Made by a program: the position numbers and the translations under genes. Under the pieces are notes generated by a model. That model was not told where the DNA came from. It saw nothing but the letters and a program-made list of their open reading frames with translations, and did not search any database. 64,000 bases of DNA from Flaccisagitta enflata (taxonomy: Eukaryota > Chaetognatha > Sagittoidea > Aphragmophora), in assembly GCA_965153355.1 (NCBI GenBank), contig OZ231127.1, positions 81,096,001 to 81,160,000 on the forward strand. The letters run 5' to 3'. Positions 43,363 through 56,171 of this stretch are shown in pieces (position 1 is the first letter of the stretch; the number at the start of each line of letters is the position of its first letter).

Positions 43363-43699
43363 AGAAAAACTGCAACAAGATACGTTTACGTTTCAAGTTT
43401 TTGAATGAATGAATGAATTAAAATGGTAAATGGAAAAGTTGAGCCTCTTTTATCTCAGGATATATTCACCAAATAAACGTCGGGAACTATAGTTAACTTC
43501 TAGTAAGGGTTTTTTTTTGCATCCATTATTATGTTAAAAATTTGGTACCAACTACAAGCCCTACCACAAGACTATTCAAGTTGTCCTTTTCTGCTTATTG
43601 AGAGCACAATCTTTAAAAATAAAACGAGCGGCTCGTGCCACGGTTGGTCGGCACACTGCATTTTTATATAATCCAAAGTCAGGAAAAGTATTTTAACCA

Positions 43700-43988
43700 A
43701 AACGCGAATGTCAAATAATCCCTGCCCCCTTATAAACCTTATCACCCCTCTTATCTCCCCCTCCCCCTTATCAGCCTTATCAACCCCTCCCCCTTATCAA
43801 CCTTATCAACCACCCTTATCTACCCCTCCCCCCATATCAACCTTATCAACCCCCCTTACTTACCCCTCCCCCTTATCAGCCTTATCAACCTCCCTTATCA
43901 ACCCCTCCCCCTTATAAACCCCTTCCCCATTATCCACCTTATCAACCACCCTTATCTACCACTCCCCCTGATCAACCTTATCAACTAG
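43700..43988. repeat. 40-bp C/T-rich minisatellite, block 1
   Basis: Units built from CCCTTATCAACCTTATCAAC and CACCCTTATCTACCCCTCCC. The same units recur at 44895-45308; about 900 bp of other sequence separates the blocks, probably an insertion. Confidence 0.9.
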
Positions 43989-44650
43989 TCCAGACCCGCT
44001 GATTTTGTTTTCCTTCCGAGCAGCAGGAACTAACTCCCAAAATCTTCCGACTTGCCTGGCTGACTATCTACCTACTATATTTTTTTCTAATAAGCGCCCC
44101 CTCAAGCACTATTTATTGTTTTTTTTTTCAAAAGAAATGAAAAAATTAGAGTGAAAAGATAAAAATTCAAGATACACAAATAAATTCTAATCTTTTTAGT
44201 TTCTTTTTTCCACTTTTTTTTCAAAATGCTTAAGAATTGAAAAAAATATCGTATTTTATGTAAAAATGCTTAAAGATTTAAAGAATTCTCTGCTAGTGAA
44301 GGATTTTGCGTTTAAAAAAAGAGAGGGGGGGCAAAAATTAGGGGAGGTGAGGGGAAATATGGTATGTCTGTCTGTCATATTATCTTTTGAGTTTAATTGG
44401 TGGACAGACAGATGGACCAACGCGACAGACCAGTGGACACACATGAATGAGTGGGAGTAATTGAAGTGCCAAAAACTTGATTAGCTCTCTCTCTCTGGAA
44501 TAATAACAGAAGTTTGCCAAATTTTTGAAGGCCCTTACCTTCTGTTTCATAGGTGTGAAAACCTGTGATGCAGATGTACAAAACATTTTCTATCTCAATT
44601 CTCAACATTTTCCTCCTTTTCTTGAATTTTTCAAATCAAATCAAGTACAG
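43989..44650. other. intron 4 sequence between minisatellite blocks
   Basis: AT-rich with no coding signal. CTTCCGAGCAGC occurs near both edges (about 44015 and 44851), so it could mark the ends of whatever was inserted. Confidence 0.4.

Positions 44651-44737
<87 letters not shown>
44651..44737. repeat. (CT)n microsatellite
   Basis: Pure CT for about 85 bp followed by T and CTTTT runs. Confidence 0.97.
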
Positions 44738-44743
<6 letters not shown>

Positions 44744-44894
44744 TTTCTCTCATTTCCTCTCTTTTTTCCTTCTTTTTCTTTCTTTTCCCTTCTTTTTGCC
44801 AATTTTTTTTCCTTCCTGGCTCTTGGAACCTTCTATACGACCACCAACTCTTCCGAGCAGCGGCGCTGCGCGCTGCTACACAATCAGCGCCTCT

Positions 44895-45308
44895 GTCAAC
44901 TACCCTTATTTACCCCTCCCCCCTTATCCACCTCATCAACCACCCTTATCTACCACTCCCCCTGATCAACCTTATCAACCACCCGTATCTACCCTTCCTC
45001 CTTATCAACCTTATCAACCACCCGTATCTACCCTTCCTCCTTGTCCACCTTTTCAACCGCACTTATCAACCACCCTTATCTACCCCTCCGCCACATCAAC
45101 CATATCAACCACCCGTATCTACCCTTCCCCCTTATCAACCTTATCAACCACCCTTATCTACCCCTTCACCCTTATCAACCTTTTCAACCGCCCTTATTTA
45201 CCTCTCCCCCTTATCAACCTTATCAACCACCCTTATCTACCCCTTCCCACTTATCAACTTTTTAACCACCCTTATCTACCCCTCCCTCCTTATCAACCTT
45301 ACCACCAC
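44895..45308. repeat. 40-bp C/T-rich minisatellite, block 2
   Basis: About ten units of the repeat described at 43700. Open in two plus frames as a Tyr/Pro-rich pseudo-protein. Confidence 0.9.
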
Positions 45309-45940
45309 GGTCTTTCCCCTCATCTGCACTAAAACCGTTGAGTACATAAAAAAAAAAGCTGAAGAGGAAAAAAGGTGTTAAAATGAAAGAAAAAAAAAAG
45401 CAGCCAGGCAAAATGAAAACGTACTGGTTCGTGATTGTGAAATAAAAAGAATTAATTAGCATATTTGTGACAGAAAATGGTCTTGGTGGAGATGCAAAGG
45501 AAAGCATGTGTCTTCATTGTTTAGACTCCTCTACGGGTCTTAACTGTCTTAATCGTGAACCGCAGTGGCAATTCACTTAAAAGGGGCTCCAGGTTCTACA
45601 GTGTGACGTTCATTTTTTGTCAAGTTAACAATGTATACTAAACGGGGGCTGATAACTGGGGCCCTGAGCTGACTTAGGGTAGTGAGGAACGGTAAAAGTG
45701 ACAGTTTTGGAAATAATGAAAACCTGCCTAGTACTAGTTCCTTATTGCAGGCGTTCAACTGAATCAGTCTTTATCGGGAAAAAAGTTGAAGTCAATCTTC
45801 GACTTTTGGACATATTCCAGAGAAACATTTTTTCATTTTCTTATAGGAAAGTTTAGAAACCCGATCAATCGATTGAGGCCTCCAATGAAATTGATAGGGA
45901 ACGTAAATTTGATAATTATCTCACACACTTAACCATTTAC

Positions 45941-46052
45941 CTTGAGTTTTGTAGAGTACTGAAATTCCGAGGTACATAAAAGGCGTCGTGAAATCAATCA
46001 CACGTTGACGAACTAAAGTGATCGTTAGCGGAGCCAATGCCATATCAGCATG
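45941..46052 (-). CDS. iGluR exon 4: S1 glutamate-binding PLTIT...R segment
   Basis: The exon is 112 nt: 37 codons plus one base. It encodes [20 protein letters not shown] and continues [17 protein letters not shown]. Residues 8 (Pro), 10 (Thr) and 15 (Arg) match positions 516, 518 and 523 of GluK2, which hold the alpha-amino and alpha-carboxyl groups of glutamate, so ligand binding should be retained. The acceptor is TTTTCCAG with (CT)n starting 7 nt upstream; the donor is G^GTAAAT. The phase-1 end joins exon 5 to make an Ala codon. Confidence 0.95.
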
Positions 46053-46056
46053 CTGG

Positions 46057-46059
<3 letters not shown>

Positions 46060-46145
<86 letters not shown>
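46060..46145. repeat. (GA)n array adjoining the exon 4 acceptor
   Basis: Pure GA array. In gene orientation (CT)n runs into TTTTCCAG^CAT at 46053. Confidence 0.97.
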
Positions 46146-46150
<5 letters not shown>

Positions 46151-46271
46151 CAAAGAGATGGCAGATTCATCGGTATTTGATATTCGCTTAAATCAAATAC
46201 TTAAGCAGCGCGAGATCCTCTGATCTAATATGAAAACGAATTATCATAGTCATTGTTTGCATCGCGGATTT

Positions 46272-46273
<2 letters not shown>

Positions 46274-46348
<75 letters not shown>
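46274..46348. repeat. (GT)n microsatellite left of a foldback element
   Basis: GT array with one TTTG interruption, immediately followed by the left terminus of the 632-bp element. The other terminus is followed by more GT. Confidence 0.95.
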
Positions 46349-46980
46349 CACTACCAGCCAAAACACTGAATGAGTTAAGGTAGAATGATCGTCTCTCACT
46401 TTGATAGTTTTTGGGTCATTGTAGTGTGTACAATACAAATCTGAAGGAAACTAAATCACTTTTGGGGCGCTTTTTGAAATATATCCAACAATGGTGTTAA
46501 TTTAGTACATTTTTCATCATAACTCTTTGTGGTGATCTTTTCTGGCATTTTTGACTGCAGATTCGGATTCAGCGAGTGCTTTGCGGTTCGTTTGATATGT
46601 CACACTATATAGTTTTGAAAAAGAAATAAAAAGTTAATTTTTTCATCATATTACTATAAAATACATTTATTTTTAATGATTTTTTTTTAAAATAAGTTTT
46701 TATTTCTTTTTCAAAAGTATATAGTGTGACATATCAAACGAACCGCAAGCCACCCTCTGAGTCCAAATCTGTGGTCGAAAATACTGAAAAAAATCATCAC
46801 AAAGAGTTATGATGAAAAATGTACTCAATTTGTACTATTTTTGTATATATTTCAAAAAGCGCCCCAAAAATGATTTAGTTCTTTTTAGATTTGTATTATA
46901 CACACCACAAGGACTCAAAACCTATCATAGTTGTAGACGATCATTACAAGTCAACTCATTCCGTGTTCTGGCGGACAGTG
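46349..46980. mobile_element. 632-bp near-complete palindrome (foldback) inside a GT array
   Basis: Ends CACTACCAGCCAAAACACTG and (inverted) CACTGTCCGCCAGAACACGG. The arms remain alignable to the centre near 46670 (GCGGTTCGTTTGATATGTCA / TGACATATCAAACGAACCGC). Flanked by GT on both sides (46274-46348 and 46979-47007), as if inserted into the microsatellite. The termini resemble Tc1/mariner-type ends (inference). Confidence 0.9.
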
Positions 46981-47548
46981 TGTGTGTGTGTGCGCGTGTG
47001 TGTGTGTAAGTGAATAATCACATAACAGTAGGTTTTACCGCAGTTTTGTGTAGCGAAGGGGTACGATGCAACATATAACTAACAAGAATAAAATCACTTC
47101 CCGAGCATTTTTTGGATATTTTACTGGTGTCCTAGCAGATACCCCAGTCTGTGACTGGCTTTGAGTCAGACGTAGGAACCATTTAATGAATGCAGATTCA
47201 ACTGAGACGTCTTGATTCAAATTTTGATTCCATATTGTTATTCTGTGCAAAATTCCATTTAATTTTTTAAGTCACTGTTACAAAAAAATAACGGTGGCGC
47301 AAAAAATGAAAACTTCGTTTCTATATCAAACCATATACTGTGACCTATGCAATGGAGGGAAATTTTGCATAGATTAACAATATGGAATCAGAAAACGAGT
47401 TATTACAACTTAGTAGAATCTGCATTAAAAATGGGCTCATTCTTTTTCTATTTCGAAGATTACTCAAAAAGCGCTCGTGGAATGATGTTGTTTTTGCTTC
47501 ACGAAAATCCAGAGAAACCCACTCTTATGTGATTTTTCACTCAGATCA

Positions 47549-47851
<303 letters not shown>

Positions 47852-47859
47852 GTTTCTAC

Positions 47860-48030
47860 CCTGCTCTGGAGTGTTTTGATCATTCCATTCCATTCCTCCG
47901 TTTCCGGATTATAGATGCCATAAACTCCGTCTTGCACCAACTGTATTGTGTAGTTGAAGTGCAGTTCAGAAGCTAATTTGTTGAGCAGATCGATGCAGTA
48001 GCCCTCCCACCGGCCGTTACCCACGCAATC
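47860..48030 (-). CDS. iGluR exon 3: S1 lobe with WEGYCIDLL
   Basis: The exon is 171 nt (57 codons, phase 0/0). It reads from DCVGNGRWEGYCIDLLNK through HFNYTIQLVQDGVYG to EEWNGMIKTLQSR. Glu-Gly-Tyr-Cys and Trp-Asn-Gly-Met are family hallmarks; the Tyr of EGY stacks over bound glutamate in known structures. The acceptor is CTTGCCAAG^GAT with a (CT)n tract starting 7 nt upstream. The donor is AGG^GTAGAA with a 250-bp (GA)n tract starting about 12 nt downstream, so the exon sits between two dinucleotide arrays. Confidence 0.95.
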
Positions 48031-48035
48031 CTTGG

Positions 48036-48036
<1 letters not shown>

Positions 48037-48095
<59 letters not shown>
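48037..48095. repeat. (GA)n array adjoining the exon 3 acceptor
   Basis: Pure GA. On the gene strand it is the (CT)n tract immediately before TTGCCAAG^GAT. Confidence 0.97.
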
Positions 48096-48097
<2 letters not shown>

Positions 48098-48145
48098 AAG
48101 GGATGCATTACGTGAAAGGGTGGTATGGCCCAGTACACAGCGTGA

Positions 48146-48407
48146 TTTTTAGTCGCGTGCTACGCGACTCTATAACCCACTTTTCGGTCGGTCCGTCGGT
48201 CCGTCGGTTGGTCGGTCGGTTGGTCACAAAAAGGTTTCAAAGGCTTTTTATTGCGAATATTATGCCTCTGAATAGTGGAGAAGCAACTTGGAGAAGTAAA
48301 CAGCTACTTCAAATGTCTTATGGAAAAAAAAAGTTGTTTGTCTGTCTGTCTGCCTGAACTTTTTTGAAAGTAACGACGCACGCGACTTAGGTCTAATGAC
48401 CTTGTTA
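48146..48407 (+). mobile_element. family A element with a variant tail hairpin
   Basis: Head TTTTTAGTCGCGTGCTACGC and GACTCTATAACCC, GGTCGGTC core, tail GACGCACGCGACTTAGGTCT and AATGACCTTGTTA. The terminal stem here is AGGTC/GACCT instead of the GCCG/CGGC of other copies. Confidence 0.85.
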
Positions 48408-48668
48408 TTAGAACTCGTGCCATTATGATGATTGGTTGATTTTGTGATTGTCTGATTTATCATTTATTGTCCACGTAGCTTTTGCTTAAAAAGTAACGTT
48501 GACTTACTCGTATATCTCAGTGTTTTGATAAGACAGAGTATGAGGAAATAGTAAATGATGTGAGAGCTCATGATGGTTCAGGTGTAGTCATTTTGTGCGT
48601 GGGCGAGCGAGAGCTTGGCAATTCCCCAATCTCACAACTTGAACCCAAATACAGCCTTTTTTCATCCT

Positions 48669-49280
<612 letters not shown>

Positions 49281-49284
49281 TTCT

Positions 49285-49578
49285 TTTTTAGATGCGTCCG
49301 TCAGGAACGCATCTCTATAAGAGGGTCTGTCCGTCGGTCCGTCCGTCCGTCGGTCCGTCCGTCCGTCCGTCGGTCCGTCCGTTACGCCTGTGCAAGAACC
49401 GCGTTTCTCGGCTGTTTTAGGCCACGATGAGATCCTACACTGAAACAAATAATCGACCAACATGTTTTTATAGTCTTTTCACCCGTCTGTTCGTCCATCT
49501 GTCTCTCCATACATATGTAACATGATCATTACACGCTGAGACACAGCCCGGACGCATCTTTGCCCGGTCGGGCTTGTT

Positions 49579-49579
<1 letters not shown>
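49285..49579 (+). mobile_element. family A element, A3 subtype, complete
   Basis: Head TTTTTAGATGCGTCCGTCAG and GAACGCATCTCTATAAGAGG, GTCC/GTCG core, and tail CCCGGACGCATCTTTGCCCG then GTCGGGCTTGTTT. Left arm AGATGCGTCC and tail GGACGCATCT are exact reverse complements. The tail hairpin is GCCCG/CGGGC. Confidence 0.9.
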
Positions 49580-49661
<82 letters not shown>

Positions 49662-49700
49662 CTCTTTCTTTCATTCTTTCTTTCTCTCCTTCTTTGTTTC

Positions 49701-49734
<34 letters not shown>

Positions 49735-49778
49735 CCTTTCTTTCTTTGTTTCTTTGTTTCCTTTTTTCTTTCTTTCAT

Positions 49779-49816
<38 letters not shown>

Positions 49817-49853
49817 TTTCTTTCTTTCTTTCTTCCTTTCTTTCTATCTTACT
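49576..49853. repeat. (CTTT)n array
   Basis: CTTT with GTTT, CCTT and CATT interruptions; begins at the T run of the A3 tail, so the two elements are fused. Confidence 0.97.
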
Positions 49854-50176
49854 TATTCTGTCCCTGTCGCATTTTGCATTACATGGAAATCGCCCTCGAT
49901 GAAAGCCAAAAGTGGTCACGTTAAAGTGAGAACAATCAATCGAATTCCCATCAACAATCAACAGAAAGACTGATGACACCGCCTCCAAACGGACAAAGAC
50001 ATACAGTACGATGGAAGCAATGAGCTCCTCAGAAAGAGGGTCATTTCCTGTTTCCCCATTTGAATGAAATAGCTTGAACCACGGTTTTTCTGAAAGCTGA
50101 TGAGCTAGAGCGTTGCGTGAATATAGTTTCATCACTCTAGCTGTAACTGTTGACCAAATAGAAAAAAAGTCCATCA

Positions 50177-50262
50177 CCCATCCAGATTCGAACCCGCTAC
50201 TTAGAAGAGAAAATTCTCATACCAAGTCCAACGCGCTACCAATAAAGCTACCGCGCCGCGGG
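50177..50262 (-). other. tRNA-like sequence (degenerate), copy 1
   Basis: In minus orientation: GCGCGGTAGCTTTATTGGTA and GCGCG (D-arm/A-box-like), a GAGAATTTTCTC variable-arm-like hairpin, and CGGGTTCGAATCTGG (B-box and T-loop). The T-stem has mismatches and no good acceptor stem can be drawn, so this is not a working tRNA. The hairpin suggests a Ser/Leu-type ancestor (inference). Confidence 0.6.
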
Positions 50263-50677
50263 TAAACATACAATGCCAATCGTTTGTTTTATTCTAATTG
50301 ACAACGCGACTCACCTTGAACTTGACATTACGCGAATTTGTTTCGTTCGTTTGGCTTCGCCTAAGATTTTACCTCCTGAAAAGAGTATCCCGACTATCCC
50401 GAACTCCGACTTTTTGTCCCTGCGCTCCTCATACCTGAGCTGCGCCGAAGCTTCGGTTTATAAATGCTGCTGCTGCTGCTGCTCCGGACTAAGGCCGCAT
50501 CGTTACAGCTGACCAGAGACCAGAGTTTGCTGTCGGCCAACAGTGCGCAATATGCCAGGAATAAAATCTCCGCCGAAGTCCAGCAAACAAAATAATTTTT
50601 CGCAACGACGTCTGACTCTGAGAACTTGGCTGCGCAAACCGAATTGAATTAAAACTGATGACGAACGTAATGATATT

Positions 50678-50766
50678 GCCTGTGGCGCGATAGCTTTATT
50701 GTTAGCGTGCAGAACTTGGGATGAACTTTTCTTTCCAATGGCACAGGTTCGAGACCAGGGAGATGC
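50678..50766 (+). other. tRNA-like sequence (degenerate), copy 2
   Basis: Plus orientation: GTGGCGCGATAGCTTTATTG, TTAGCGTGCAGAACTTGGGA, and CAGGTTCGAGACCAGG. Same layout as copy 1 with many differences. Confidence 0.6.
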
Positions 50767-50942
50767 TTGTCTTTTTTTCTTTTTGGTCAATAGTTACAGC
50801 TAGAGGATCACAACTACATTCACGCAACGCTCTGGCCCATTAGCTTTCAATAAAACCACTGCTCGAGATACTTTGTTGAAATGCGGAAACAGGAAATGAG
50901 CCTCTTTCTGAGGGGCTCATTGCTCCCATCGTACTGTACGAC

Positions 50943-51919
50943 TCCTGCATGCAAATTAGTCTCATCTTGCATGGACCTTCGTGCATGCAAAACAGTGCAG
51001 TCTTTGACACCACCGAATTCCCCAGTTTACAGCATTTGCCTCTCTTGTGCATTCATCATTCTTTACTGGCCGTTCTATTTACCTGACCTTAATCTGTGTC
51101 CTCTGGTCATCATTAAGTAGGTAAACGCCCTTATTCTTCGAGGCGCAAAAATGTCGCTAGAAAGCAGAAAAACGGAATGGAACCATTTTGGATCTTCCCT
51201 TGCAAAGCTCCAAAATCGGTTAAAAATGTTTATATGAACCAAGGAAAGTATGATTCTGAATGCTGACGACACAAGCTATCGATTGGTGTAAGTTTTGAAA
51301 GCCAACTATGAGAACAAGATATCGTTTTTCCTCTTTTCTTGCTTTCCTGACTTGTTACGGCGATATGCGAACATGAACTTTGATGCATATGGGCTCAATA
51401 GATGCAGTTTTGTTTTTTCTTTCAAATGAGACCTTTCCGAAACTTGAGATCAGCCCCAAGCGGCCTCACGAATGATATTAAGAAGACTCTATCTGCTCGA
51501 TTTTCCGTAGTTTTCTTTCGCGTTATTTAGTTAACCGCACAAGTTACTTCACTTCACATGAATGAAATAATCAACTGTGCACAAATGTATACACCATCGA
51601 TTAGACACTTGAAATTATTAATCAATGTATATACATATATTTATGATACATTTGTATATATAAATATATATATATAAACAGTGGAACGTCGGTGAAAATG
51701 GGCGCGCGTTTACAGTCAATGAACTTTCCATGATGGGAAGGAATTGTAACGGCCAGAAAAAAAAACCATGAAGCTCAAATGCATCATCATCGAACATCAG
51801 CGGCAAAAACAACAACAACAACAACAACAACAGTAACGAAGTGTGAATTCATTTCGTATTCGGCGTAATTGTCGGAAATCATCATCCAGCAATTTTGATT
51901 CCAGATTTCAGATTTTCTG

Positions 51920-51990
<71 letters not shown>

Positions 51991-52021
51991 TCAAGTGTTC
52001 TGTGTTTGTACTTCGCGAATT
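50943..52021. other. intron 2 sequence with small CAA and AT repeats
   Basis: Contains a TATA/ATATAT run at 51630-51675, (CAA)n at 51807-51830 and a longer (CAA)n at 51920-51990. No gene recognised. Confidence 0.6.
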
Positions 52022-53176
52022 AAAAAAAAAGACGCACCTTTTAATTTGCTGATAAAACTGACTTAAAAAATATTTAATAACTTATTAGAGAAGGTGATTT
52101 TGAAGATTTTCAAATTATCTTTCACTCTAGACCAATACCAGATCTGTATCTCTAACGGTTTAGGAGCTAGAGCTCTCCAGAGTGAGACACCATTTTGCTA
52201 AATTGCATCTTTTTCAAAGGGACTGCAAAAATAAATTTTACACTATTTTTACTCAAACTACCCTGTCTTCAAAATCAACTGCAACCAACAAAAGATGTAT
52301 TGCGCGAAAACTATTCACATCTGTTCATTTGGATTTGTTTTATCTAGTAGCAAATTACCTGCGGTTTTTTCATGCAAAATTTCAGCACCTACAGTCAAAC
52401 AGTTTAGCCTCTATGCCAGTTTCAAGTAAAAACCTTTATCATGCTTGACAGTTTTTCATTTCAGACTGGAAAGGAGGTCTTCCTCTTTAAACCTATATAA
52501 TTTCTAAACGCTTTGAGCTAGAATTCTGGGATTGGACTCAAATTAAAGAGTTTTTGCAGGGGATCATGCTAGATTAAAAAAAACAGCAAAAAGAACAAAA
52601 TTCCATATGTTTTTTATTGTTTTTCCAAGATTTTTCATGTTTCGCTAACTTTTCATGTTAAAAATTTTTTTTTAATGTTAGGAATTTCTTAAGATCGTAT
52701 ATCATTTGACAAAAAAACAAATTTGTAAGCAAAAGAATCTCCATCGGGATCAGCTTAAACATTTTGTATCAATATTTGCTCTATTTTTATAAGATCAAAG
52801 AGGCTAAACTCCTTTATTCCAGGTCAAAATCCTAATATTTTGATGAATTTGGGGTACTTTTCAAAATATTATAGAAGCTAAACTACTTGGCTTCAGGTGC
52901 TGAAATTTTGCATGAAATAACCGCAGGTAATATGCTAATAGATAGAAGAAAACTGAATTTCAAAATATGAATAGTTTTCGCGCAGTACATCTTTTGTTGG
53001 TTGCAGTTGATTTTGAAGACAGGGTAAAGCCATTTCTAAACGAAAAAAGATAGAGATACCAGATAAGTGCCAAATGAAAGAGTTTTTCAAGGGCTTCAAA
53101 ATGGTCTAAGATTTTTATTAATTTTTTTGATTTTCAATAGCGCAATCGACCATTCAAAAGTGCGTCTTTTTTTTTT
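52022..53176. mobile_element. 1.15-kb inverted-repeat element
   Basis: Ends AAAAAAAAAGACGCACCTTT and inverted AAAAAAAAAGACGCACTTTT. Inside, CAGGTGCTGAAATTTTGCAT (52888 on) is inverted near 52392, and CAACAAAAGATGTA (52289) near 52990. The left flank ends AATT and the right flank begins AATT, a possible target duplication. No ORF. Confidence 0.75.
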
Positions 53177-53289
53177 AATTCCTATAGTACTTAGTTATTG
53201 TTCAAAGCAAAGCTGCGCTCTAGCTTATGTTTTTTCATTGTTTTCATTGTCATCTTCTTTCCTGGTTCAGACATACAAATCGTTCTACT

Positions 53290-53478
<189 letters not shown>

Positions 53479-53897
53479 TGCTAAAATACAATTCATTAGC
53501 CTCTCTTGTAGTATATTTCATACATTTAGCTGTTCAATTCTTTTTTTCCTTTATTCCCTCATTTTATTCCCCCCCCCCCCTCCCCGCGCTTCCCACTCCT
53601 TGTACGTTCAGGCTCCGAATCGTTGAGCAATATCCTTTCGAATCTCGTCAATTGTCCGATGGCGTCAACATTTTCCTTCTACTAACTTTTGCGATAAAAT
53701 CGACCCTAGGACAAACAATAGCAATTGCAAACAACCGTAGTCCATGTTGCGTAATTATCTTATCTATTCAGAATTAATTCGTTTTCTGATAATGGGTTAC
53801 GTATTTACAATTGAAATGAATTACTTTGCCGAAACTGAAAAAAAAAGAAAAAAACAAATGAAAAGTGAACAACAGAAAAAAGGAAAAAGTTGGTTTA

Positions 53898-54000
53898 TGT
53901 TTTGAAAGTCGCGGACTAGCGATTCCATAGGAGGCTTTGTCCGTCCGTTGGCCCTGTCGGCCTATCTGTAACATATGAAAACGCGCATTTTAGATGCCGT
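53898..54000 (+). mobile_element. family A element, A2-like head fragment
   Basis: AAAGTCGCGGACTAGCGATT and CCATAGGAGGCTTTGTCCGT followed by AAAACGCGCATTTTAGATGC. No tail. Confidence 0.65.
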
Positions 54001-54049
54001 GCGTGTGCATCTCCTTTTAAAGAAGATTTGTCCTCGTGTTTATGTTTCA

Positions 54050-54440
54050 AAGCTTTGATAGAAGATTTGTGGATGGGCCCTTCAATGATGCACTTGACGA
54101 CCTACTGCAGCATACCGGATGTTGACAAGTGGAAATTTTACCTAGTTTTGTTAGAGTGATGATGTTCGTGTGGACAATGGGAGATTTAATTGATAGTGCA
54201 CAGCTAAAAGCTTCAATGATGGAATTGTGGATAGGCCCTTAAATGATGCACTTGACAAGCTGCTGCAGCACACATGATGTGACATGTGAGAATTTTACCT
54301 GTTTTGCTATAGACTAAGACTGTTAGAATAAATGATGGGAGATTTTATAGATCATTACAACTTTAATGGTAGATTTTTTTTGAGGGCCTCGATGATGCAG
54401 TTGACGACCTGCTGCAGCATACCCGATGTCAACAATTGAG
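54050..54440. repeat. about 150-bp tandem repeat, three diverged units
   Basis: GATGCACTTGACGACCTACT and GCAGCATACCGGATGT recur near 54088, 54245 and 54395 with differences. Confidence 0.8.
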
Positions 54441-55028
54441 AGATTAACCTAGAATTATTGTTGACTGAGGCTAATGCAGTAAAGAGCTAGAGATTTCATT
54501 GATGATGAGCTGGTAATTACGCATAACAGCTTCCAACCATTTGTTTGGGAATTGCTCCTAATTTTCATTGTCAAGAGACGCGTTCCAGCGCTTATCCTTT
54601 CATTCAAAGTCGATCTTATTGGCTTTTTGTTGTTTTCATAAGTACATACAACTTGCGTGGTAGGTTCTTGGCACTTTTTAAGCATTTTTGACCATTTTTG
54701 TAAGTATTTCAAGGGACCAACTGCGTAAAACAAAGGTACCAAAAATCTCGCTAATTTCTCCCCTTAAAAATTCATGAAATCAACATGGTCAATTTTATTT
54801 TTTTGGGCCAAAAATGTCTGAAATCTTCAAAAACCCCACCCCAGAGACACTCTCGGGTGAAAAAGGGCCATGAGTGGTCACTGACATGAATTTGGAAAAA
54901 TTAGGCCTTATACCTACATTAAGTATCTGATCGACTGAGTATTTGTCTGTTTGTATACCTACTTGCGTCTCTGTATCTGTTTTCTTCTGTCTTTCTGTCT
55001 GTCGGTTTGTCTCTCTGGCTCTCTGTCT

Positions 55029-55208
<180 letters not shown>

Positions 55209-55289
55209 CTTGTGCGTGCAGATTCTATCATATTGATGAGATGCGACTGTGTGAATCTTCCTCTTGTTTGGTTCTCCCCGTTTATTGGT

Positions 55290-55480
55290 TTTAACGAGGG
55301 GCCCTGGAAAGGGGGGGGGGATGGCAAAGGGGGGTGGAGAAGCTTTGATCAAAGGTTGCCCCAGACAATGCAATGGGGTGGGAGCTGATGAAAGGCTGTT
55401 CCGTAAGTGGAGAAGCTGTAAGGAAAGGGTGACACTGATAAGGTGGGGGGGGGGGAGAGGGGGGAAGCTACCTATAGGGA
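55290..55480. repeat. G-rich tract
   Basis: Several runs of seven or more G (55309, 55442-55460) within 170 bp. G-quadruplex formation is possible. No ORF of interest. Confidence 0.7.
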
Positions 55481-55679
55481 GGAAGAGGGGTTGACAAAAA
55501 GTATCCCCAAAAGTTGGAAGGACTTCTCCCACGGGGAAGGAAGAGTTAAAGGAGTGTTGATGAAATTACTGAATTTGGTTGGTAAGAAAGGGAGTAATGA
55601 GGAATTATTATCAATATTTTTCATGCACGATACTTTATGGAGGTTGTTGTCTAGAAAATTGGTTTCGCTTTGAAATCAA

Positions 55680-56165
55680 TAAATCAGTATATATAAAAAA
55701 AGTCATTCTCTACGTGGGGGTAAACGGTCGAACTTCTTAATCATGTAACACAAGATACAATAACTTGGTATGTCAGTCGGTCTGTCTGTACAGTCGGTCT
55801 GTAGGTACGTCCAACTGTATGTCCGGCGGTACCTCGGTAACACTTAGCTCTTTCTTTCTTTTTGGGTCTTCGTTAGCAGCTTTTTGCTGAACTGTTTCTG
55901 CCCAAATTATCGTCCACCGTTTGCCTTATCTCTCCGAACTCCTGAGCCTTGTTACCCACCTTTCAATCTGCCGTTCTGTATGTCAGTACGTGTATCAATA
56001 TTGATGAGAAATGTACATTGACTTTTTTCCCCTCAAGTGCGAAAGTTTGCCTTGATGCTGTCATCGAGGATAAATCATTGCCGTTATTTGGTTAATGGTT
56101 CAATGGTCGGAAGATTCCGGACGCCAAGCCAGCTTTGTTCAACTCATTCGATCAACTTTTAGTGC
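55680..56165. other. intron 2 sequence, nothing certain
   Basis: A GTCGGTCTGTCTGTA-rich patch at 55770-55830 looks like a decayed family A core. Otherwise nothing recognised. Confidence 0.4.
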
Positions 56166-56171
56166 TATTGG

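Larger units (their letters stand above)
50001..50942. mobile_element. 0.94-kb foldback element with tRNA-like arms
   Basis: TACAGTACGATGGAAGCAAT and inverted TACAGTACGATGGGAGCAAT start arms of about 260 nt. Each arm carries a degenerate tRNA-like sequence near its inner end, followed by CTTTTTTTCTATTTGGTCAA. The centre (50263-50677) is unrelated. It may be two SINE-like copies in opposite orientation or one foldback element. Confidence 0.8.

Noticed and set aside
50177-50766. Two functional tRNA genes
   Set aside because: T-stems and acceptor stems have several mismatches and no clean cloverleaf can be drawn; treated as tRNA-like element sequence.
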